NCBI GenBank assembly: GCA_964639225.1
Contig: CAZXCK010000069.1
Span: 1 to 22,740, forward strand
Length of the DNA: 22,740 bases
DNA from: CAZXCK01 sp964639225
Lineage (GTDB): Bacteria > Chloroflexota > Anaerolineae > Aggregatilineales > Phototrophicaceae
Reading direction: 5' to 3'
In this document: positions 7,340-15,131 of the stretch, in pieces
Layout of the letters: each line of letters starts with the position of its first letter
How positions within the stretch are numbered: the first letter of the stretch is position 1
Position numbers and translations under genes: made by a program
The notes under the pieces: generated by a model
Databases searched by the model: none
Seen by the model: the letters and a program-made list of their open reading frames with translations, nothing else
Told to the model about the DNA's origin: nothing

Positions 7340-8299
7340 GTGAAAACCCTGATGATTGTGAGCGGTGGCGACGCCCCCGGAATCAACACGACGCTGGCCC
7401 GCTACAGCACCCTGGCCAGCAGCGCCGGCGATGAAGTGGTGGGCGCTGTGGGCGGCCTGCCGGGCGTCCTCAACGGCGATATCGTGCCGCTGCCGCCAGC
7501 GGTAATCAGCCCATTCGAAGCCCAGGCCGGGACTTACCTGGCATCCAGCCGCGAACCGGTTCTCAGCCGCCCCACTGCTCACGCCGAGATAATCGCCGTT
7601 CTGGAACAACATCAGATCGACAACATCATACTATTCGGCGGCAATGGGACGCTGCATCATGTGCTGCCCATTCTGGCCGCCTGGGACATCCCGTGCATCG
7701 GTCTGCCGGTGACCATCGACAACGACGTGCCTGGCACCGAACGCACCCTGGGACACGATTCCGCGTGCAATTATGCCATTCAGTCCGTCGACGGCGTGCG
7801 CGCCACCGCTCGCGCCCTGCCCGGTCGTATCTTCATGCTGGAAACGCTGGGCGGCTATACGGGCTTCATCGCGCTGGCTGTCGCCTATGCCGCCGATGCC
7901 CACGCCGTACTCATTCCGGAATACGAGTACGACGACGACTGGCTCAAAAAGCGCCTGATGGACAGCATCTATGCGCATGGACACGCGCTGCTGGTCATTT
8001 CTGAGGGGATCGAGGCTCACGACTCGCTGCGGACCGACATCCCGGAGTGGACCGGCATTCGCATGCGCGATATTCGCCTGGGGCACGGCCAGCGCGGCGG
8101 CACGCCGACCCACATCGACCGGCTGCTGGCGACTCAGATGGCTTACACCGCCCACACCGCCCTCAAACGCGGCCAGCGTCTGGGCGTGGTTGTGGTGCGC
8201 AACGGGCAGACGATGCTGCACGAAGGGTTGCTCAACGGCTTCGACGAACCCGTACCCGACCGCGAGCAGTACAATCTGGTCAACGGCTTTACCGGCTAA
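7340..8299 (+). CDS. 6-phosphofructokinase-like kinase with altered active-site motifs
   Basis: 319 residues, the length of bacterial PfkA. The start is GTG at 7340, eight bases after GGAAAGGA. Conserved features are SGGDAPGIN (8-16), R71 in the ASSR loop, TIDND (125-129) with catalytic D127, SEG (221-223), and LGHGQRGG (247-254) preceded by the equivalent arginine R243. Two motifs differ. The nucleotide/Mg loop GGDGS reads GGNGT (100-104). The fructose-6-phosphate motif MGR reads LGG (170-172), so the arginine that contacts the 6-phosphate in E. coli PfkA (R162) is glycine. It is therefore a PFK-fold kinase that may act on a different sugar phosphate or use a different donor. It is co-directional with the ROK kinase 23 bp downstream and divergent from the sugar operon. 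Confidence 0.85.
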   Translation: MKTLMIVSGGDAPGINTTLARYSTLASSAGDEVVGAVGGLPGVLNGDIVPLPPAVISPFEAQAGTYLASSREPVLSRPTAHAEIIAVLEQHQIDNIILFGGNGTLHHVLPILAAWDIPCIGLPVTIDNDVPGTERTLGHDSACNYAIQSVDGVRATARALPGRIFMLETLGGYTGFIALAVAYAADAHAVLIPEYEYDDDWLKKRLMDSIYAHGHALLVISEGIEAHDSLRTDIPEWTGIRMRDIRLGHGQRGGTPTHIDRLLATQMAYTAHTALKRGQRLGVVVVRNGQTMLHEGLLNGFDEPVPDREQYNLVNGFTG

Positions 8300-8322
8300 T
8301 CGACAAAACGACAGCGTGCATT

Positions 8323-9267
8323 ATGAACGACGGACTCCTCGCAATTGATTTTGGCGGCACCCGAACCCGCGCAGCCTGGTTCGACCCCGACATTGAGCAG
8401 CGAACCCGCACCGAGACACCCACGCGCGTCGATGAAGGGCAGCAGGCGGTCATCGCCCGCATCATCGACACGGCGCGGGCGGTTGTGCCTGGTGGCGCTC
8501 ATGTGCAGGCGATTGGCATTTCCGCGCCCGGACCGCTGGACGCCCGGCGCGGCGTGATTCAACACGCGCGCACCCTGCCCGGCTGGCAGGAGGTGCCGCT
8601 GGCGGCCATCGTTAGTCAGGCATTTGACGGCGTTCCAGTCTACATGGACAACGATGCCAATCTGGCCGCCCTGGCCGAGTACGACCGGGGCAGCGCCGCC
8701 GGCAGCGATCCGCTGATCTACCTGACGATCAGCACCGGCATCGGCGGCGGTGCGGTCATCGGCGGCGAACTGTTCACCGGCTGGCGTGGGCTGGCCATCG
8801 AGCCGGGGCATCAGCGCATGACACTTCCAGACGGCAGTATCCGCCGTCTGGAAGAACTGGCTTCCGGCACGGCCCTGGGTCAGCGCGCGACCAGTCTGCT
8901 GGCGACCGACACAACAACGCCGTCTGTTTTGCGGGATTTAAGCCATGTTGATGGCAAAGCGGTTGGCCGTGCTGCCAGGGCCGGAGATGCCCTGGCGCTG
9001 CGCATCGTCGAGGAAGCCGGTCACTGGCTGGGGCTGGGGCTGGTGAACCTGCTGCATCTGTTTAACCCGCAGGCGATTGTACTCGGCGGCAGCGTGGCCC
9101 AGCTTGGTGATCTGCTGCTTGAACCAGCCGGGCAGGTCATCACCGAGCATATCCTGGACCCCGACTTCGACGCGCCCGGCATGGTGCAGATCACGACACT
9201 GGGCGAGGATGTATGTCTGGCAGGGGCGGCGCTCTACGCCCAGAGGCATCTGCCAGCCGGGTTGTAG
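8323..9267 (+). CDS. ROK-family sugar kinase (glucokinase-like), zinc motif missing
   Basis: 314 residues from ATG at 8323. It has the phosphate loop AIDFGGTRTR (7-16), catalytic D111 in DNDAN (109-113), STGIGGG (137-143), the EPGH histidine H163, and LEELASGTAL (176-185). ROK proteins usually carry a CxCGxxGC zinc site between the histidine and the LE-ASG motif; here that stretch reads RMTLPDGSIRR with no cysteine. There is no N-terminal helix-turn-helix, so this is a kinase rather than a ROK repressor. It probably phosphorylates glucose, fructose, mannose or an amino sugar. It follows the PFK-like gene by 23 bp, so the two probably share a message. The frame extends upstream to 8047, but that part overlaps the PFK gene. 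Confidence 0.88.
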   Translation: MNDGLLAIDFGGTRTRAAWFDPDIEQRTRTETPTRVDEGQQAVIARIIDTARAVVPGGAHVQAIGISAPGPLDARRGVIQHARTLPGWQEVPLAAIVSQAFDGVPVYMDNDANLAALAEYDRGSAAGSDPLIYLTISTGIGGGAVIGGELFTGWRGLAIEPGHQRMTLPDGSIRRLEELASGTALGQRATSLLATDTTTPSVLRDLSHVDGKAVGRAARAGDALALRIVEEAGHWLGLGLVNLLHLFNPQAIVLGGSVAQLGDLLLEPAGQVITEHILDPDFDAPGMVQITTLGEDVCLAGAALYAQRHLPAGL

Positions 9268-9284
9268 CGCGCTCGCATGCGATC

Positions 9285-11207
9285 TTAGCTCATCTCACCG
9301 ACCAGGAACAGCGCCCCCAGCGGCGGCAGGTTCAGCGCCGCCGAGAAGTCGCGCCCGTGGTGGGCAATGGGTTCGGCCTGGACCGCGCCATAATTGCCAA
9401 TGCCGCTGCCCCAGTATACGGTGGCGTCACTGTTGAGTCTTTCTTTCCACTCACCAGCGCCCGGCAAACCCACCCGATACCCCCAGCGTGGCATCGGTGT
9501 AAAGTTAAAGGCAGCGATGACCACCTGCTTGCTGACATGCGACCGGCGCATAAAGATATAGATGCTGTTGTCTATGTCGGTGCAGTCAATCCACTCGAAG
9601 CCGTCGCTGTGGCAGTCGAGTTCGTACATGGCCGGGTATTCCTGATACAGCCGGTTGAGGTCCTGCGTCCACTGCTGCACGCCTCGATGCGAGTGCTGCT
9701 CGACGAGATGCCAGTCCAGGCTGCTGTCGTGCGCCCACTCGCGCCACTGGCCAATTTCACCGCCCATGAACGTCAGTTTTTTGCCGGGCTGGCCGTACAT
9801 CCAGCCGAGCAGCAGCCGCAGATTGGCGAACTTCTGCCAATCGTCGCCGGGCATTTTGTTCAGCAGCGAGCCTTTACCGTGTACCACCTCGTCGTGTGAC
9901 AGCGACAGCACGAAATTCTCGCTGAAGGCATACATAGCGCGAAACGTCAGCTCGTTGTGATGATAGCGCCGGTAGATCGGCGGACGAGCTGCATAGGACA
10001 GCGTATCGTGCATCCAGCCCATATCCCACTTCAGGCCAAAGCCCAGCCCGCCCACGTACAGCGGACGCGATACCATCGGCCATGCGGTGGACTCCTCGGC
10101 GATGGTCTGCACATCGGGATAAGCGCGGTAAACCTCTTCGTTGAGCCGGCGCAAAAACTGGATCGCTTCCAGGTTTTCGTTGCCGCCGTATTCGTTGGCA
10201 ACCCATTCGCCATCTTTGCGCGAATAATTGAGATACAGCATCGACGCGACGGCATCCACGCGCAGGCCGTCGATGTGGTAGCGGTCCAGCCAGAACATGG
10301 CACTGCTCAACAGGAAGCTGCGTACCTCGTGGCGGCCATAGTTGAAAATATAGGTCTGCCAATCCTGGTGGAAGCCCTGGCGCGGGTCGGCATGCTCATA
10401 GAGGTGCGTGCCGTCGAAGTAGCCCAGGCCGTGTTCGTCGGTCGGGAAGTGCGACGGCACCCAGTCCAGAATCACGCCGATGCCGTGCTGGTGCAGCGCA
10501 TCGACCAGCGCCATGAAGTCCTGTGGCGTGCCGTAACGCGCAGTAGGAGCGAACATGCCCGTCACCTGATAACCCCACGAGGCGTAAAACGGATGCTCCA
10601 TCACCGGCAGGAACTCGACATGCGTGTAACCCATCTCAACCAGATAATCCGGCAGTTCGCGCGCGAGTTCACGATAAGTCAGCCAGCGATTGCCCTGCTC
10701 TGGCACACGGCGCCACGACCCCAGATGCAGCTCGTAAATCGACATCGGCGATTGCAATTTATTGTGACGGTGCCGCGACTGCATCCAGCCGGTGTCGCCC
10801 CATTCGTAATCCAGGTCGGTGACGATGGACGCCGTTTGCGGCGGCATCTCGTGAGCATAACCGAACGGGTCGGCTTTGTCCGCTTTGTATGCCGCATGGC
10901 TGGACTCGACGAAATACTTGTAATGCGTGCCAGCATCCACGCCGGGCAAAAACCCTTCCCAGATGCCGGACATCCCACGCCGCGCCAGCGGACAGTTGGT
11001 TTTATACCAGTCGTTGAAGTCGCCCATCACCCATACCGCATGAGCGTTAGGCGCCCACACGGCGAAGTAGGTACCGCATTCACCATCGACTTCCATCGGG
11101 TGCGCGCCCAGCTTGTCATACAGTCGCAGATGCGAGCCTTCGTTGAACAGATACAGGTCCTGGTCGTCAAGCCGGCTGACGTCGTGGCGTACCGTGATAA
11201 GGGTCAT
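9285..11207 (-). CDS. glgB: 1,4-alpha-glucan branching enzyme
   Basis: 640 residues. An N-terminal CBM48-type domain (about 28-125, with FAVWAPNA and VMGDFNDW) is followed by the GH13 barrel and a C-terminal beta domain. The catalytic triad is visible: nucleophile D318 in DGLRVDAVASM, acid E371 in TIAEESTAW, and D439 in LSHDEVVHGKGS, the last typical of GlgB. It makes alpha-1,6 branches in glycogen-like glucan. E. coli GlgB (about 728 residues) has an extra N-terminal module that is absent here. The ATG overlaps the TGA of the upstream TreS-maltokinase gene (ATGA), so the two are translationally coupled. Confidence 0.96.
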   Translation of the reverse strand: MTLITVRHDVSRLDDQDLYLFNEGSHLRLYDKLGAHPMEVDGECGTYFAVWAPNAHAVWVMGDFNDWYKTNCPLARRGMSGIWEGFLPGVDAGTHYKYFVESSHAAYKADKADPFGYAHEMPPQTASIVTDLDYEWGDTGWMQSRHRHNKLQSPMSIYELHLGSWRRVPEQGNRWLTYRELARELPDYLVEMGYTHVEFLPVMEHPFYASWGYQVTGMFAPTARYGTPQDFMALVDALHQHGIGVILDWVPSHFPTDEHGLGYFDGTHLYEHADPRQGFHQDWQTYIFNYGRHEVRSFLLSSAMFWLDRYHIDGLRVDAVASMLYLNYSRKDGEWVANEYGGNENLEAIQFLRRLNEEVYRAYPDVQTIAEESTAWPMVSRPLYVGGLGFGLKWDMGWMHDTLSYAARPPIYRRYHHNELTFRAMYAFSENFVLSLSHDEVVHGKGSLLNKMPGDDWQKFANLRLLLGWMYGQPGKKLTFMGGEIGQWREWAHDSSLDWHLVEQHSHRGVQQWTQDLNRLYQEYPAMYELDCHSDGFEWIDCTDIDNSIYIFMRRSHVSKQVVIAAFNFTPMPRWGYRVGLPGAGEWKERLNSDATVYWGSGIGNYGAVQAEPIAHHGRDFSAALNLPPLGALFLVGEMS

Positions 11208-14200
11208 GATGTCTCCTCAAAGTATTCCAGAATAGCGCGCGCCGGTATACTGAGCCAGTCGGGTCGGTTGACCATCTCGTAACCCACTTCGACCAGCGCC
11301 TTCTCCAGCATAAACACGCGCAGTTGCAGGCTGATCTCGCGGCGCGACTCCGGCAGCAGTCGCGGCGATCGCACCGCGTCCAGGTAAGCGCGCAAGAATG
11401 CGACCGACGCCCACACCGTCCAGAAGCGCGCCCACGGTTCCAGCACCGGCATATCTTCCATACGGCCCACACTGCGCCCAACGATACCAGGCAGCGCAGC
11501 ATACGCCGCGTAATGGAACGAGCGCAGCAAACCCGCCACATCACGCAGCGGCGAATGCTTGATGCGGCGTTCCACCAGCGAGCGCGCCGGCAGACCTTCG
11601 AAGTCCATTAGCACGAAGTCGTTACCGGTATACAGTATCTGCCCCAGGTGATAATCGCCGTGTACACGGATGCGCTGGCCAGTAAGCCGGGTGCCAATCA
11701 GCATCTCAAAGCGGCTGAGGATGTCATTGTGCCGTTCGGTGATGCGCTTCAGCCTGGCGGCCAGGTCTTCATCAGCGACGTGATAATCTTTCAGGCGGCG
11801 GTTAATCCGATTGGACAGGTTGCGCAGCGACTGGTAGTAAGAACGCTGGTAAAGTGTGGTAAACGGCTCCGGTGCCAGGTTCGAGTCTTCGGGCGCAGCG
11901 GCCAGCGCATCATGAATTTCAGCGGTGCGCCGCCCCATCAAGTCGGCCTCAACCAGATAGCCGCCCAGCATCTCCAGCACATCTTCCGGAATCTCCTGCA
12001 TCGTCAGCGCCACCAGATCGTCCGCCGGCAGAACGGGCGGGGCCAGGTGCTCCTGACTGCCAGAGCGCGCCAGAATGTCATCGAGGAAACGCCCCAGCCA
12101 GTCGAGCGTATGACGCCAGGCATCACCCTGATTCGGCACGAACTCGTGCAGCACACCCAGCGTAAACGGTTCGTCCATGCGCCGGTGACGATATTCCAGA
12201 CTGCCCACCAGCTTAGGCACCGGCAGCGATGTCGGGTAATCCGTCAGATAGCGACCCAGTTCCAACTCAGGATTCACGCCCTGGACCACCTTGCGGATCA
12301 GTTTGAACACCAGCATCTGATTAAAGCGGGCCGATGTGTTGTTCTTCTCCAGCCCGATGAGCGCCGGTTGGTAGTCCTCGCCATCCGCGTGGGCAGCCAG
12401 CAGTTGCGCCAGCGCCGGCCTGGTCGAGGCCAGCACCTGGCCGAACTTGCCGTTGATGCGCGTATTATGACGCAGCGCCGACAGCAGCATGTTGTAGAAT
12501 TCGGTGTCATAAGTCGGATCGTAGAGCATGCCCCGTTCCGGCTGAGACTGAAGGCCGCACATCATATGGGTGATGATGGCCTCTGGCATCTCGTGGGCGA
12601 TCTCGCCGGCTTCCTGGCCACTGACATAGTCGATAGGCATCAGATAGGTCTCGCGCCCGCCATCAGCATAAACCAGCTCGACCAGCATAAGCAAAGCCGT
12701 GCTGCCCGGCAGCGATGTCATATCCCGGATGTACGCGCCGGTAATCTGCCGGGCCTGGCCCTGATACCAGCGCTGGCTGAGAGCGTAATCGGCCAGCATG
12801 CGCTCCAGATTTTCACGCGCGGGCGTGTCGAAGACATTGGTCCACTCTCCCGGTACCGACAGCATCAACCGGTCCGTATCGCGGGCTTTGGGCATGGCCT
12901 GGGTCATATCCGGCGACTGAAGTTGGAACCAGTAGAACGCATGCGGGCCAAGTGTCAGGAAATACGGGTCGTGCCCGATATGCGGAAAGCGCGTGCCGCC
13001 GAACAACTCCACCGGGACATAGTCCTCAAACGCAGACAGGTCGAGTTCCAGATACTGCACAAAACGCGACAGGTTGCACACCACCAGGATAATCTCGTCC
13101 TCGTAGCGCCGCAGGAAAACGAGCATACGCGCGTTGCGCGTGTCCAGGAACTCAATCGAGCCACGCCCGAAAGCCATAAACCGTTTGCGCAGGGCGATCA
13201 TGCGCTTGATCCACCACAGCACCGAATGTGGATTGCCCTGCTGCGCCTCGACGTTGACCGTCTCGTAATGGTATTCCGGATCGGTGATGACCGGCAGAAA
13301 CAGCCTCTGCGGGTTCGCTCGGGAGAAACCGGCGTTACGGTCCGGACTCCACTGCATGGGTGTGCGCACGCCATTGCGGTCGCCCAGGTAGAAGTTATCG
13401 CCCATGCCGATTTCATCGCCGTAATACAGGACGGGCGTCCCCGGCAGCGAGAACAACAGCGCATTCATCAGCTCGATCTTCTTGCGATCGTTGCGCAGCA
13501 GTGGCGCCAGCCGCCGCCGGATACCCAGGTTAATGCGCGCCTGCGCTTCCTGAGCGTAAGCATTGTACATGTAGTCGCGCTCTTCATCAGTCACCATTTC
13601 CAGCGTCAACTCGTCGTGATTACGCAGAAAAATGGCCCACTGGCAGTTGTCGGCGATGTCCGGCGTCTGGTTCAGGATGTCGATGATGGGAAAACGTTCT
13701 TCCATATGCAGCGCCATAAACAGGCGCGGCATGATGGGAAAGTGAAACGCCATATGGCATTCGTCGCCGTCGCCGAAGTAGGCGACCGCGTCCTCGGGCC
13801 ACTGGTTAGCCTCGGCCAGCAGCACACGGTCCTCGTACTTCTCGTCGATATGACGACGCAGCTTCTTCAGGAACTGATGCACCTCCGGCAGATTCTCGCA
13901 GCCGGTGCCCTCTCGCTGGTACAGGTACGGCACCGCGTCCAGGCGCAGACCATCGACGCCCATGTCCAGCCAGAACTCCATAATCTCAAAGACGGCATCC
14001 TGCACGGTGGGGTTATCGTAGTTCAGGTCTGGCTGGTGACTGAAGAAGCGATGCCAGTAATAAGCTTTGGCGACCGGGTCCCAGGCCCAGTTCGAGTGTT
14101 CAAAATCCTTGAAGATAATACGCGCTTCTTTGTAACGGTCGGCGGTGTCGCTCCACACATAGAAGTCGCGTTCCGGGCTGCCAGCAGGGGCGCGCCGCGC

Positions 14201-14563
14201 TCGCTGGAACCAGGGATGCTGATCAGAGGTGTGGTTGAGCACCAGCTCGACCATCACCTTAAGGTCGCGCTTGTGCGCCTCATCCAGAAATTCCTGAAAG
14301 TCTTCCAGCGTACCCACATCCGGGTGGACATTCATGTAATCGGCGATGTCATAGCCGTCGTCGCGCCCCGGAGACGGGAAGAACGGCAGTAACCATAGCA
14401 ATGTTACCCCTAAGTCTCGCAGATAGTCGAGCTTTTCGGTGGCACCACGCAGATCGCCAATGCCGTCATTGTTGCTATCGGCAAATGAACGCACCCGCAG
14501 CTCGTAGAAAATCGCATCCTTGAACCACAAGGGGGCGGTACTATTGTTTTCTTGTGTTGCCAT
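11204..14563 (-). CDS. treS: Trehalose synthase (maltose glucosylmutase) fused to maltokinase
   Basis: 1119 residues in two enzymes. Residues 1 to about 555 are a GH13 trehalose synthase: YELRVRSFADSNNDGIGD, nucleophile D209 in DGLRLDA, E251 in LLAEANQWPEDA, and D317 in FLRNHDELTLE. Residues from about 585 to 1119 are a maltokinase with an aminoglycoside-phosphotransferase-like fold: catalytic HGDYHLGQ (968-975) and Mg-binding DFEG (987-990). The fusion interconverts trehalose and maltose and phosphorylates maltose to maltose-1-phosphate, the donor used by GlgE. GlgE is not in the window; the branching enzyme is the next gene, overlapping by four bases. AGAGGT precedes the ATG. Such fusions are known in several bacterial phyla. 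Confidence 0.95.
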   Translation of the reverse strand: MATQENNSTAPLWFKDAIFYELRVRSFADSNNDGIGDLRGATEKLDYLRDLGVTLLWLLPFFPSPGRDDGYDIADYMNVHPDVGTLEDFQEFLDEAHKRDLKVMVELVLNHTSDQHPWFQRARRAPAGSPERDFYVWSDTADRYKEARIIFKDFEHSNWAWDPVAKAYYWHRFFSHQPDLNYDNPTVQDAVFEIMEFWLDMGVDGLRLDAVPYLYQREGTGCENLPEVHQFLKKLRRHIDEKYEDRVLLAEANQWPEDAVAYFGDGDECHMAFHFPIMPRLFMALHMEERFPIIDILNQTPDIADNCQWAIFLRNHDELTLEMVTDEERDYMYNAYAQEAQARINLGIRRRLAPLLRNDRKKIELMNALLFSLPGTPVLYYGDEIGMGDNFYLGDRNGVRTPMQWSPDRNAGFSRANPQRLFLPVITDPEYHYETVNVEAQQGNPHSVLWWIKRMIALRKRFMAFGRGSIEFLDTRNARMLVFLRRYEDEIILVVCNLSRFVQYLELDLSAFEDYVPVELFGGTRFPHIGHDPYFLTLGPHAFYWFQLQSPDMTQAMPKARDTDRLMLSVPGEWTNVFDTPARENLERMLADYALSQRWYQGQARQITGAYIRDMTSLPGSTALLMLVELVYADGGRETYLMPIDYVSGQEAGEIAHEMPEAIITHMMCGLQSQPERGMLYDPTYDTEFYNMLLSALRHNTRINGKFGQVLASTRPALAQLLAAHADGEDYQPALIGLEKNNTSARFNQMLVFKLIRKVVQGVNPELELGRYLTDYPTSLPVPKLVGSLEYRHRRMDEPFTLGVLHEFVPNQGDAWRHTLDWLGRFLDDILARSGSQEHLAPPVLPADDLVALTMQEIPEDVLEMLGGYLVEADLMGRRTAEIHDALAAAPEDSNLAPEPFTTLYQRSYYQSLRNLSNRINRRLKDYHVADEDLAARLKRITERHNDILSRFEMLIGTRLTGQRIRVHGDYHLGQILYTGNDFVLMDFEGLPARSLVERRIKHSPLRDVAGLLRSFHYAAYAALPGIVGRSVGRMEDMPVLEPWARFWTVWASVAFLRAYLDAVRSPRLLPESRREISLQLRVFMLEKALVEVGYEMVNRPDWLSIPARAILEYFEETS

Positions 14564-14697
14564 GCTCTACCTCTAATGCGCACAAGAGCGATCTGACCAG
14601 CCTGCGCCGCCAGACTCGCCGACAGGAACAATTCGGTGCCAGGTGCCGGTTGTTGATTTCGAATGTCGATCATACAAAAGGAGTACCCGGTCAGTCT

Positions 14698-14853
14698 ATG
14701 GCGAAGTCAACGCATAAACTACCACACAGCACGCCGCTACGGATGATAACAAATCGGCTGATCAAATCCAACGATAGCCCTGCATCACCGGCTTTGCTGA
14801 GCGCCGTTCATGACCGCATCGGCTCTATTGACACGCCAGCTATGTTCAAGTAA
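14698..14853 (+). CDS. Possible small ORF of 51 codons (doubtful)
   Basis: ATG at 14698 to TAA at 14853, with AAGGAG 14 bases upstream, farther than usual. The product is basic and has no recognisable motif. Its 3' end overlaps the candidate mgtE promoter. It is listed only because it is the best coding candidate in this gene-poor stretch, and chance is a likely explanation. Confidence 0.15.
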   Translation: MAKSTHKLPHSTPLRMITNRLIKSNDSPASPALLSAVHDRIGSIDTPAMFK

Positions 14854-14856
14854 TCT
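14828..14856 (+). promoter_or_regulatory. Candidate promoter of the mgtE leader
   Basis: A perfect -35 TTGACA (14828-14833) is followed after 17 bp by TAATCT (14851-14856), a weak -10. Transcription would start near 14863, at the base of the hairpin 14864-14894. Confidence 0.35.
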
Positions 14857-14863
14857 TTTGTAT

Positions 14864-15083
14864 GCACGTCGGCAAATATACTTTGCCGTTGTGCGCTTTT
14901 GCCAATGGAGAGGAGTCCCAACTCAAGAATGGACGGTAGTAGTAGTCCTTACCAAACGCGGCAGCCCCAACGCCATACGTGCCGCTATGCCATCCATCGC
15001 CTCTGATTGGAGTACATTCCACAGCGCATGACGCCGCTGTATTCGACTTGTGCCCCGGAGGTTGATGGTTCCGGGGCATTTTT
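14864..15083 (+). ncRNA. Structured mgtE leader ending in an intrinsic terminator; possible attenuator or riboswitch
   Basis: This is the informative part of the 568-bp gap 14564-15131. At the 5' end, GCACGTCGGCAAA and TTTGCCGTTGTGC (14864-14894) pair over 13 positions with two mismatches. Further stems are GCGGCA/TGCCGC (14958-14985) and CAGCG/CGCTG (15022-15039). The leader ends in a terminator at 15051-15083. CCATCGCCTC at 14994-15003 can pair with GAGGTTGATGG at 15058-15068, inside the terminator, which could act as an alternative fold. A magnesium transporter follows, so a Mg-responsive element is the obvious idea, but I could not match the M-box consensus. Confidence 0.35.
15051..15083 (+). 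terminator. Rho-independent terminator upstream of mgtE
   Basis: TGCCCCGGA (15051-15059) pairs perfectly with TCCGGGGCA (15070-15078), followed directly by five T. It ends 48 bases before the mgtE ATG, so it must be regulated, read through, or belong to an upstream transcript. Confidence 0.85.
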
Positions 15084-15131
15084 GTCTGTAACTCTCGCAG
15101 GCAACAAGTGAATACACAAGGAGATGCGCTT

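Noticed and set aside
11648..14392. 914-codon open frame on the plus strand opposite treS-maltokinase
   Set aside because: It is exactly antisense to a gene with all catalytic motifs. The product is rich in His, Gln and Arg and has no domain, as expected of the mirror frame in GC-rich DNA.
14869..14889. Shared operator with the deoR region (TACTTTGCC occurs here and, on the minus strand, at 7192-7200)
   Set aside because: Only nine bases are shared, and the surrounding symmetry differs (hairpin here, 6-1-6 palindrome there). Chance is sufficient in 22 kb.
14854..15107. M-box (ykoK) magnesium riboswitch before mgtE
   Set aside because: I looked for the conserved GTTAGGTGAGGCTCC-like start and the AGCTCTAC-like end and found neither. 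The leader is kept as an unassigned candidate.
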